Of a stretch of DNA of 18,813 bases, positions 13,372 through 18,813 are shown in pieces; position 1 is the first letter of the stretch; every line of letters starts with the position of its first letter. This DNA is from Neisseria lactamica (lineage in GTDB: Bacteria; Pseudomonadota; Gammaproteobacteria; Burkholderiales; Neisseriaceae). The stretch is taken from positions 1 through 18,813 of the forward strand of contig JUNU01000219.1 in NCBI GenBank assembly GCA_001067655.1. Direction: 5' to 3'. The notes beneath the pieces were generated by a model, which was not told the DNA's origin, made no database searches, and was given only the letters and a program-made list of their open reading frames with translations. Made by a program: the position numbers and the translations under genes.

Positions 13372-13779
13372 ATGTCATTAGAAATTAAGAATTTTTTATC
13401 TATTAGTGATGCTGAGGGAATCGATTCAGCTTTAAATCAACTGCCTTGGGCTGGATCGAGCATAGATTGGGATAAGATTAAAGGAGAGAAGCTGCGTATT
13501 TCCTTATTTGGAGAAATAACGACAGCATCAATTCATTATGATACTTTTAAAAGATTTAAAGCTTGCCAAGGGAAGAACGTGGTAATTTACTACTCGCCAT
13601 CACATCAACCTTGGATACTGGATACGGATGATTTTATCTATAATTGGTTAAGTATCTTTGAAGAATTACTTGAGTTTCCTAAATTTATAGTATTTTGTTA
13701 TGAAAAAATTTGGCAGCCTGGATATTTAGAAAATTCAATAGAATGCGAACCTATGGGAGAGTTAATTGGTTTAATCTGA
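13372..13779 (+). CDS. Hypothetical protein, 135 residues, possible immunity protein
   Basis: Not recognised. Soluble, rich in aromatic residues (six Trp), with alternating strands and helices: LRISLFGEI (about 42-50), NVVIYYSP (about 69-76), IYNWLSIFEELLEF (about 89-102), then KFIVFCYEKIW. No signal peptide. AT-rich, and the ATG at 13372 lacks a strong Shine-Dalgarno. Compact size and position among immunity genes suggest an immunity protein, without family support. Confidence 0.6.
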   Translation: MSLEIKNFLSISDAEGIDSALNQLPWAGSSIDWDKIKGEKLRISLFGEITTASIHYDTFKRFKACQGKNVVIYYSPSHQPWILDTDDFIYNWLSIFEELLEFPKFIVFCYEKIWQPGYLENSIECEPMGELIGLI

Positions 13780-13927
13780 AAAAGAACCCTAACACGCATA
13801 ATTTCTTAATTTGCACACAAGGTATGTATGGAGTGCACGCGCAGGGATTGAGGCATGTGATGCAGATTCTTGAATGGCTGCATGAAAACAGCCAATACCC
13901 AGTCCCATCCATTCCCAAAGACAAAAA
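13780..13927 (+). pseudogene. Coding-like fragment, probably the remnant of an accessory gene
   Basis: An open frame beginning inside the previous gene, in a different register, continues to 13964. Its middle (about 13800-13915) has natural-looking composition, including GVHAQGLRHVMQILEWLHE. It then runs into the terminator hairpin downstream of the tRNA, which cannot be a normal protein end. No start codon or ribosome site is placed correctly. I read it as the truncated end of a gene lost when the island border formed next to the tRNA. Confidence 0.3.
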
Positions 13928-13962
13928 AATAAACCCTTACTATTTTCCAGTAAGGGTTTATT
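13922..13962 (-). terminator. Rho-independent terminator of tRNA-Glu
   Basis: Arms 13928-13941 and 13949-13962 (14 bp) with a 7-base loop. On the minus strand the stem is followed by a seven-T tract (13922-13928), so it ends the tRNA transcript seven bases beyond the CCA end. It is not built from uptake sequences. Confidence 0.85.
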
Positions 13963-13969
13963 GAAAATC

Positions 13970-14045
13970 TGGCACGCCCACGGGGATTCGAACCCCGGTT
14001 GCCGCCGTGAAAGGGCAGTGTCCTAGGCCTCTAGACGATGGGCGC
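13970..14045 (-). tRNA. tRNA-Glu (anticodon UUC)
   Basis: 76 bases including an encoded CCA (13970-13972). The acceptor arm GCGCCCA pairs with TGGGCGT (first pair G-U). The anticodon loop is CTTTCAC with anticodon TTC on a CTGCC/GGCGG stem (one G-U pair). The T arm is CGGGG, TTCGAAT, CCCCG, and the D arm has the usual Glu sequence GTCTAGAGGCCTAGGACAC. The discriminator base is G. It borders the accessory region on its right side. Confidence 0.95.
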
Positions 14046-14060
14046 GTAACCGAGTTGCGA

Positions 14061-14089
14061 ACTATACATAAGCGTTAAAACGCTGTCAA
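14061..14089 (-). promoter_or_regulatory. Near-consensus promoter of tRNA-Glu
   Basis: On the minus strand a perfect -35 TTGACA (14084-14089) and a -10 TATAGT (14061-14066) are 17 bases apart. The spacer contains an inverted repeat, AGCGTT and AACGCT around two bases (14071-14084). The start would be about 8-10 bases before the mature tRNA. Confidence 0.85.
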
Positions 14090-14120
14090 CGGGTCTGGCG
14101 TTTTTTATGGTCAAACTGGT

Positions 14121-14132
14121 TTCAGACGACCC
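14121..14132 (-). repeat. Single DNA uptake sequence
   Basis: TTCAGACGACCC on the plus strand, in the gap between the tRNA promoter and rdgC. Confidence 0.8.
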
Positions 14133-14165
14133 TTCTGCTCCTTATCTTTGTATCCGCTTTGCCTG

Positions 14166-14171
14166 TATAAT
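14166..14171 (+). promoter_or_regulatory. -10 element TATAAT of rdgC
   Basis: A perfect TATAAT, 29 bases before the rdgC ATG. The -35 is not convincing. TG directly precedes the element. Confidence 0.5.
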
Positions 14172-14200
14172 GCCGCTTTTAATGAAAAGGAAAACAAACC

Positions 14201-15100
14201 ATGTGGTTCAAGCAGATCAGTTTTTATCCGCTCAACAAAGAAAAGCTGCCCGAAGCGGACGTACTTGCCGACAAACTTGCGGAGGCTGAATTCACCCGCT
14301 GCCAAGGTTTGGACTGGTCCAGCGAAGGCTTTGCCGCACCGGTTCCGTTCTCTCCCGAACTTGTTTTCCCTGCCGATTTTACTTTGCGCGTCGCCCTGAA
14401 AAAAGAAGAAAAAGTCCTGCCTGCCGGCGTCATCCGCGATATTTTGGAAGAAAAGGTGGCGGAAATCCAAAACAATGAAGCCCGTAATGTCGGTCGTAAG
14501 GAAAAACAAGAGCTTAAAGAACAAATTACAGACGACCTGCTGCCCCGCGCGTTTACCCGCAGCAGCCGCACTGAAGCGGTGTTCAACACCCGCCACGGCT
14601 ATCTGCTTGTCAATAACGCAGCTTCCGCCAAAGCGGAAAACATCCTGACCAAGCTGCGCGAAGCTTTGGGCGGTTTGGAAGCCTCGCTGCCGAATACCAA
14701 GCAATCGCCCTCTTCCCTGATGACCGAGTGGCTGTTGCAAGGGCATTGCGAAGGCGGTTTTGAATTGGACAGCGATTGCGAACTCAAAGGTGTGGGCGAT
14801 GTTGTTCCCGTCGTCAAAGTATCCAAACAAGATTTGACCGCCGATGAAGTGGTCCAACACGTCAAAAACGGCAAAACCGTAACCCAGCTCGGCTTGGTGT
14901 GGCGCGAACAAATCGCCTTCATCCTCACGCAAGACTTCACGCTCAAGCGCATCCAATACCTCGACGTATTGCAGGAAGAAGCCGAAAGCAACGGCGACGA
15001 TGCCGCCAGCCTTGCCTTCGCCTCGCAAATCCTGATGGCGGAATCCGTCAGCACCATGTTGGAAGAGCTGGTTTCCTATTTGGGCGGCTGGCAAGACTAA
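14201..15100 (+). CDS. rdgC: Recombination-associated protein RdgC
   Basis: 299 residues, the normal length. RdgC forms a ring dimer around double-stranded DNA and modulates RecA-dependent recombination; in gonococci it contributes to pilin antigenic variation. The N-terminus MWFKQISFYPL, then VPFSPELVFPADFTLRVAL, a lysine/glutamate-rich helical middle (about 82-112), LLPRAFTRSSRT, and the late stretch TQLGLVWREQIAFILTQDF are all typical. AAGGA lies about ten bases before the ATG. It is monocistronic, closed by the hairpin at 15103-15140. Confidence 0.95.
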   Translation: MWFKQISFYPLNKEKLPEADVLADKLAEAEFTRCQGLDWSSEGFAAPVPFSPELVFPADFTLRVALKKEEKVLPAGVIRDILEEKVAEIQNNEARNVGRKEKQELKEQITDDLLPRAFTRSSRTEAVFNTRHGYLLVNNAASAKAENILTKLREALGGLEASLPNTKQSPSSLMTEWLLQGHCEGGFELDSDCELKGVGDVVPVVKVSKQDLTADEVVQHVKNGKTVTQLGLVWREQIAFILTQDFTLKRIQYLDVLQEEAESNGDDAASLAFASQILMAESVSTMLEELVSYLGGWQD

Positions 15101-15102
15101 TT

Positions 15103-15140
15103 TTTCAGACGACCTTTGCACGATAAAAGGTCGTCTGAAA
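15103..15140 (+). terminator. Paired uptake-sequence terminator after rdgC
   Basis: Arms 15103-15117 and 15126-15140 are perfect 15-base complements with an 8-base loop, each with a full 12-mer. In this pair the two sites point away from each other, the reverse order from the pair at 4252-4295. Confidence 0.7.
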
Positions 15141-15163
15141 CCTACCTCCGATGGACAACCTTT

Positions 15164-15580
15164 ATGTTTAAACACCTCGCATTCCTGCCGCTTGCCATTA
15201 TGTTTGCCCTCCCCGCCTCAGCCGCCGTCCTGAATTCCTATCAGGAACCGGGCTGCACCTACGACGGCGAAGTCGGCAAAGACGGCAAACCCGCCGGCAA
15301 AGGCACATGGCGCTGCCAAGACGGACGCAGCTACACCGGCGCGTTTAAAAACGGCAAATTCGACGGTCAAGGCGTTTACACCGTCTCCGTCAACCGCGAA
15401 ACCTTCATCGAGCCGTTCAATTCCAACAGCACCAAGTTCCGTAACATGGTACTGTCGGGAACGTTCAAAAAAGGCCTGGCACACGGCAAATTCACCGCCT
15501 CGCAAAACGGCGAAACCGTCTTCATCATGAAATGCGAAAACGGTATCATTAAAGAAGTGAAACTGCCCAAAACCAAATAA
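15164..15580 (+). CDS. Secreted MORN-repeat protein, 138 residues
   Basis: An N-terminal signal peptide (residues 1-20, ending ASA before AVLNS) sends it to the periplasm or beyond. The mature part has MORN-type repeats: YDGEVGKDGKPAGKGTW (about 34-50), YTGAFKNGKFDGQGVYT (about 58-74), and a third, diverged unit LSGTFKKGLAHGKFTA (about 97-112). Two Cys flank the first repeat and a third is near the end. MORN repeats often mediate protein or lipid contacts; no function is known here. The frame is open back to 15116, but that part is the uptake-sequence hairpin, and the signal peptide fixes the start at 15164. Confidence 0.82.
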   Translation: MFKHLAFLPLAIMFALPASAAVLNSYQEPGCTYDGEVGKDGKPAGKGTWRCQDGRSYTGAFKNGKFDGQGVYTVSVNRETFIEPFNSNSTKFRNMVLSGTFKKGLAHGKFTASQNGETVFIMKCENGIIKEVKLPKTK

Positions 15581-15592
15581 CCCCGTCCCGCA

Positions 15593-15628
15593 TTTTCAGA
15601 CGACCTCCCTGCAGACGTCGTCTGAAAA
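15593..15628 (+). terminator. Paired uptake-sequence terminator after the MORN gene
   Basis: Arms 15593-15604 and 15617-15628 (12 bp). The right-hand copy is ACGTCGTCTGAA, one base off the consensus. Confidence 0.65.
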
Positions 15629-15651
15629 CTGCAAGAAACAAGGAAAACATT

Positions 15652-16218
15652 ATGAGCATCAAGTCCGACAAATGGATACGCCGCATGAGCGAAGAGTTCG
15701 GCATGATCGACCCCTTCGAGCCGAACCAAATCAAAGAAGCCAACGGACAGCGCATCATCTCCTACGGCACGTCCAGCTACGGCTACGACATCCGCTGCGC
15801 CAACGAATTTAAAATTTTCACCAACATCAACAGCACAATCGTCGATCCCAAAAACTTCGACCCGAAAAACTTCGTTACCGTCGAAGACGACTGCTGCATC
15901 ATCCCACCCAATTCCTTCGCACTGGCGCGCACGGTCGAATACTTCCGCATCCCGCGCAACGTCCTGACCGTCTGCTTGGGCAAATCCACCTACGCCCGCT
16001 GCGGCATCATCGTCAACGTCACCCCGTTCGAGCCGGAATGGGAAGGCTACGTTACCCTCGAGTTTTCCAACACCACCCCCCTGCCCGCCAAAATCTACGC
16101 CGGCGAAGGCGTGGCGCAAGTCCTCTTCTTCGAGAGCGACGAAATCTGCGAAATTTCCTACAAAGACCGCAACGGCAAATACATGGGACAAACCGGCGTT
16201 ACCCTGCCGAAAACCTGA
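15652..16218 (+). CDS. dcd: dCTP deaminase
   Basis: 188 residues, usual length for the trimeric cytoplasmic enzyme that converts dCTP to dUTP, the main source of dUMP for thymidylate synthesis. Visible family motifs are SYGYDIR (42-48), the phosphate-binding GKSTYARCG (110-118, with Lys111, Ser112 and Arg116) and VTLEFSN (134-140) holding the catalytic Glu137. The tail ends YMGQTGVTLPKT. The start at 15652 gives the family N-terminus MSIKSDKWIRRM, with AAGGA about nine bases upstream. Confidence 0.96.
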   Translation: MSIKSDKWIRRMSEEFGMIDPFEPNQIKEANGQRIISYGTSSYGYDIRCANEFKIFTNINSTIVDPKNFDPKNFVTVEDDCCIIPPNSFALARTVEYFRIPRNVLTVCLGKSTYARCGIIVNVTPFEPEWEGYVTLEFSNTTPLPAKIYAGEGVAQVLFFESDEICEISYKDRNGKYMGQTGVTLPKT

Positions 16219-16313
16219 TGATGGCAAGCCGCCGCCCGTGTTTTACAGACATTGCGGGCATTAGGAAAAACAAATCTGACGGCATCGGGTTTAGCGTATC
16301 CGAATCCGTCCGA

Positions 16314-16351
16314 GGTCGTCTGAAAACTTAAATCCGACGTTTCAGACGACC
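16314..16351 (+). terminator. Paired uptake-sequence terminator after dcd
   Basis: GGTCGTCTGAAA (16314-16325) pairs with TTTCAGACGACC (16340-16351), followed by CTTTTC. It lies about 95 bases after the dcd stop; nothing coding is supported between. Confidence 0.7.
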
Positions 16352-16394
16352 CTTTTCATATCCGCCGCAAAGCCCGCCGCCCAACGCTTCCATT

Positions 16395-16423
16395 GTGAAA
16401 ATATCCTTAATTTGGTTTACAAT
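16395..16423 (+). promoter_or_regulatory. Probable serS promoter
   Basis: -10 TACAAT (16418-16423). The -35 is either GTGAAA (16395-16400, 17-base spacing) or TTGTGA (16393-16398, 19-base spacing). The start near 16430 leaves a leader of about 25 bases. Confidence 0.45.
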
Positions 16424-16456
16424 GATGCCATTTCCAAATCTTATCGAGAGAACAAA

Positions 16457-17752
16457 ATGTTAGACATCCAACTGCTTCGCAGCCACACCGCAGCCGTCGC
16501 CGAACGTTTGGCGCAGCGCGGTTACGAGTTTGATACCGCACGTTTCAATGCCTTGGAAGAGCAGCGCAAAGCCGTCCAAGTAAAAACCGAAGAACTGCAA
16601 GCCTCGCGCAACAGCATTTCCAAACAAATCGGCGCATTGAAAGGACAGGGCAAACACGAAGAGGCGCAGGCAGCCATGGATCAAGTCGCCCAAATCAAAA
16701 CCGATTTGGAGCAGGCAGCCGCCGATTTGGATGCTGTTCAGAAAGAATTGGACGCATGGCTGTTGAGCATACCCAACCTGCCGCACGAAAGCGTGCCTGT
16801 CGGCAAAGACGAAACCGAAAACGTCGAAGTCCGCAAAGTCGGCACCCCGCGCGAATTTGACTTTGAAATCAAAGACCATGTCGATTTGGGCGAACCTTTG
16901 GGCTTGGATTTCGAAGGCGGCGCGAAACTCTCCGGCGCGCGCTTTACCGTCATGAAAGGTCAAATCGCCCGCCTGCACCGCGCGCTGGCGCAATTCATGC
17001 TCGATACGCACACGCTGAAACACGGCTACACCGAGCATTACACGCCCTACATCGTGGACGACACCACCCTGCAAGGCACGGGCCAACTGCCTAAATTTGC
17101 AGAAGATTTGTTCCATGTTACCCGTGGCGGCGACGAGAGCAAAAAAACGCAATATCTGATTCCGACTGCCGAAGTGACACTGACCAATACCGTTGCCGAC
17201 AGCATCGTGGCAGGCAGCGATTTGCCGCTGAAGCTGACCGCCCATTCCCCATGTTTCCGCTCCGAAGCGGGCGCATACGGCAAAGACGTGCGCGGTCTGA
17301 TTCGCCAGCACCAATTCGACAAAGTGGAAATGGTGCAAATCGTTCATCCCGAAAAATCATACGAAGCGCTGGAAGAAATGGTCGGTCACGCCGAAAACAT
17401 CCTGAAAGCTTTGGAACTGCCCTACCGCGTGATTACCCTGTGTACCGGCGACATGGGCTTCGGCGCAACCAAAACCTACGACTTGGAAGTCTGGGTTCCC
17501 GCGCAAAATACCTACCGCGAAATCTCAAGCTGCTCCAACTGCGAAGATTTCCAAGCACGCCGCATGAAAGCGCGTTTCAAAGACGAAAACGGCAAAAACC
17601 GCTTGGTACATACTTTGAACGGCTCCGGCTTGGCAGTCGGCCGTACTTTGGTCGCGGTTTTGGAAAACCATCAAAACGCCGACGGCAGCATCAATATTCC
17701 TGCCGCTTTGCAGCCTTATATGGGCGGCGTGACCAAACTGGAAGTCCGATAA
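16457..17752 (+). CDS. serS: Seryl-tRNA synthetase
   Basis: 431 residues, standard length for the cytoplasmic class II synthetase that charges tRNA-Ser. Residues about 1-110 form the N-terminal tRNA-binding domain with the long antiparallel coiled coil (EEQRKAVQVKTEELQASRN and the return helix). The catalytic domain shows TAEVTLTN (serine recognition), motif 2 as CFRSEAGAYGKDVRGLIRQHQF (key Arg and Glu residues present), SSCSNCEDFQARR, and motif 3 as NGSGLAVGRTLVAVLENHQ. The frame is open to 16412, but the ATG at 16457 gives the family start MLDIQLLR and has GAGAG nine bases upstream. Confidence 0.97.
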   Translation: MLDIQLLRSHTAAVAERLAQRGYEFDTARFNALEEQRKAVQVKTEELQASRNSISKQIGALKGQGKHEEAQAAMDQVAQIKTDLEQAAADLDAVQKELDAWLLSIPNLPHESVPVGKDETENVEVRKVGTPREFDFEIKDHVDLGEPLGLDFEGGAKLSGARFTVMKGQIARLHRALAQFMLDTHTLKHGYTEHYTPYIVDDTTLQGTGQLPKFAEDLFHVTRGGDESKKTQYLIPTAEVTLTNTVADSIVAGSDLPLKLTAHSPCFRSEAGAYGKDVRGLIRQHQFDKVEMVQIVHPEKSYEALEEMVGHAENILKALELPYRVITLCTGDMGFGATKTYDLEVWVPAQNTYREISSCSNCEDFQARRMKARFKDENGKNRLVHTLNGSGLAVGRTLVAVLENHQNADGSINIPAALQPYMGGVTKLEVR

Positions 17753-17785
17753 GCCGCGTAGCTGCATTCCATCGCAAACATGTCA

Positions 17786-17828
17786 AAAGGTCGTCTGAAA
17801 CCCTTAAACAAGGTTTCAGACGACCTTT
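17786..17828. terminator. Bidirectional paired uptake-sequence terminator
   Basis: Arms 17786-17802 and 17812-17828 (17 bp, 9-base loop), with a T-rich end. It separates the stop of serS (17752) from the stop of the minus-strand DUF333 gene (17884). Confidence 0.8.
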
Positions 17829-17883
17829 CTTTATCGACTTTACACGGCAATCAGAACATCATCTCGTCCGAATGCCCAAAGCG

Positions 17884-18126
17884 TTAATTTTTATTGTTCT
17901 GACGGAAATATTCCCATTCTTCGACGACCGTACCGTCCGGCAGATGGCACAGCGCATATTCGCCGCCGTCCTTGTCTTTTTTCATTTCCAATTTCCCGCC
18001 CTGCTTCACGCAAAACTCAGAAGCCGGATTTGCCGCGCCGACCATAGGGGCATCTTCCTTACCAGACGTACCGCAAGCCGCCAAAACCGTAGCGGCGGCA
18101 ATGCTTAAAACAGCAGGTTTAATCAT
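17884..18126 (-). CDS. DUF333 small lipoprotein
   Basis: 80 residues. The signal peptide ends in LAAC with Cys18 as lipid site, so it is a membrane-anchored periplasmic lipoprotein. The mature part is a DUF333 domain: ANPASEFCVKQGGKLE (about 32-47), GGEYALCHLPDG (about 54-65), ending VEEWEYFRQ, with two Cys that may form a disulfide. Such proteins are often labelled putative hemolysins without evidence; function is unknown. A good Shine-Dalgarno (AAAGGAAA) precedes the ATG. Confidence 0.88.
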   Translation of the reverse strand: MIKPAVLSIAAATVLAACGTSGKEDAPMVGAANPASEFCVKQGGKLEMKKDKDGGEYALCHLPDGTVVEEWEYFRQNNKN

Positions 18127-18149
18127 ATTATTTCCTTTCGATATTTTGA

Positions 18150-18161
18150 TTCAGACGACCT
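18150..18161 (-). repeat. Single DNA uptake sequence
   Basis: Perfect 12-mer (TTCAGACGACCT on the plus strand) about 25 bases upstream of the DUF333 start, in its leader or promoter region. Confidence 0.9.
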
Positions 18162-18293
18162 CAGTACAAATTTTGCGACAGGCGACACGAGCCGCCGCGC
18201 TGTTTTCACGGGTCATCCGAGTGAAATCAGACAGTTTCTATTGAAAGAAAGTTCTCCACGTTTGAATAAACAAACGCAACCAGCCCCATCGGA

Positions 18294-18761
18294 TTATCCG
18301 CCTATTTCCTGCTTTCGCTGCTCATTCCGCCAACGATACCATTCTTGCGGACTCATTTTCTCTTCGTCGGTCATGTTTTCCGAACAGGCGATGATGATGA
18401 AATGCTCATCGGCGTACATAAAGCGTTTGATAACTGCCGAAGAAATTTCCTGTCCCTGATGACTGAATGATACTTTAGGCGGCGGCGCCTGTCTCACACC
18501 GAAACCGAACAGCCCTGCCAACTGCCTACTGTCTTCCAAACGTCCGCCCGCTTCCAAAGTGAATCGGCGGGGAATCTGCTTCCACGGACGCGTCAGCCGC
18601 TGCTTGGCTCGCGCTTCGACGGCGTGTTCGCAACGATTGATGATTTCCACATGCTGCGTCAAAGGCTGCGACATGGCTTCCGCGCGCCCGACGGCAAGCA
18701 GGCAGAAGATGCCCGCCGTGATGAACGGAAGAGCGGATATTGTGCGTCGGTTTGGCGTGTT
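18294..18761 (-). pseudogene. Secreted hypothetical protein with its start removed by an insertion sequence
   Basis: An ATG-initiated frame of 126 residues runs from 18674, but the same frame is open upstream for 29 more codons. These encode a classic signal peptide: NTPNRRT, then a hydrophobic core ALPFITAGIFCLLAVG, then AEA as cleavage site just before the Met at 18674. The first of these codons abuts the IS end at 18762 exactly, so the original start codon (probably ATG directly before it) is lost or displaced. No replacement start with a ribosome site is seen in the 52 bases of IS present. The mature protein has Cys and basic residues near its start and a polar tail; no family is recognised. 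Translation from 18674 would give a product without an export signal. Confidence 0.65.
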
Positions 18762-18813
18762 GAGACCTTTGCAAAATTCCCCAAAATCCCCTAAATTCCC
18801 ACCAAGACATTTA
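18762..18813 (+). mobile_element. Left end of an IS5-family insertion sequence (IS1106-like)
   Basis: The terminal repeat GAGACCTTTGCAAAATTCC starts at 18762 and continues into the AT-rich run leading up to the transposase, which I expect to start on the plus strand just outside the window. This end is remembered from meningococcal IS5-group elements. The exact IS name and the target duplication cannot be determined because the other end is not in the window. Confidence 0.8.

Noticed and set aside
13354..13389. Short frame MKRYLYYVIRN upstream of the gene at 13372
   Set aside because: Eleven residues overlapping the next start, with no ribosome site.
8819..13990. Integration at tRNA-Glu with a duplicated tRNA 3' end as attachment site
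   Set aside because: I looked for a copy of the tRNA 3' end sequence (around GGGGATTCGAACC) near the left border and found none; no integrase gene is present either.
16221..16331. 38-codon frame after dcd
   Set aside because: It runs through the uptake-sequence hairpin and has no family-like content.
17251..18108. 285-residue plus-strand frame across serS and the DUF333 gene
   Set aside because: It is a shifted-frame shadow of serS continuing as the complement of the DUF333 gene.
18526..18810. 94-residue minus-strand frame starting in the IS end
   Set aside because: It is a different register from the signal-peptide frame and begins within the IS terminal region.
1..18813. CRISPR array, prophage genes, origin of replication
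   Set aside because: No regularly spaced repeats, phage structural or integrase genes, or DnaA-box clusters were seen.

Overview
The window is chromosomal DNA of a commensal Neisseria. Three things show this. The DNA uptake sequence occurs in the dialect AGGTCGTCTGAA, the form known from the N. mucosa / N. sicca / N. subflava side of the genus and not the GCCGTCTGAA of meningococci and gonococci. The left edge is the end of a Correia element. The core genes (metZ, pglL, nlpD, rdgC, dcd, serS) are all close to Neisseria proteins I know. The species cannot be fixed from the sequence alone.

Layout. 1-51: end of a Correia element. 76-2954, minus strand: metZ, a DUF3465 membrane-anchored protein, a candidate small RNA (about 2005-2072) with its own promoter and terminator, and an unrecognised 270-residue protein. 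3057-5632, plus strand: a small coiled-coil protein, an amino-acid-binding lipoprotein of ABC type, and a Bcr/CflA efflux transporter. 5706-7900, minus strand: a DUF2069 membrane protein coupled by a one-base overlap to pglL, the protein O-oligosaccharyltransferase. 8117-8818, plus strand: an NlpD-type amidase activator, closed by a strong terminator.

8930-13970 is an accessory region. It is patchy and partly very AT-rich, with few and often degenerate uptake sequences. It holds at least six small genes. Three resemble immunity proteins of polymorphic toxin or type VI secretion systems: a DUF3396 protein, an Imm52-like protein and an SMI1/KNR4 protein. Three are unrecognised. Three short coding-like scraps lie between or beside them. 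No toxin, nuclease, VgrG, PAAR, MafB or Rhs gene is present, so it reads as a bank of orphan immunity genes. It ends at a tRNA-Glu gene on the minus strand that has a near-consensus promoter and its own terminator.

13970-18813 returns to core genes: tRNA-Glu, rdgC, a secreted MORN-repeat protein, dcd, serS, a DUF333 lipoprotein (minus), and a secreted protein (minus) whose 5' end is cut by the end of an IS5-family element that runs off the right edge.

Most core genes or operons are closed by two uptake sequences facing each other, which form a 12-19 bp stem and probably act as terminators. The core genes are unrelated housekeeping, envelope and transport functions. The clear functional units are DUF2069-pglL and the immunity cluster.
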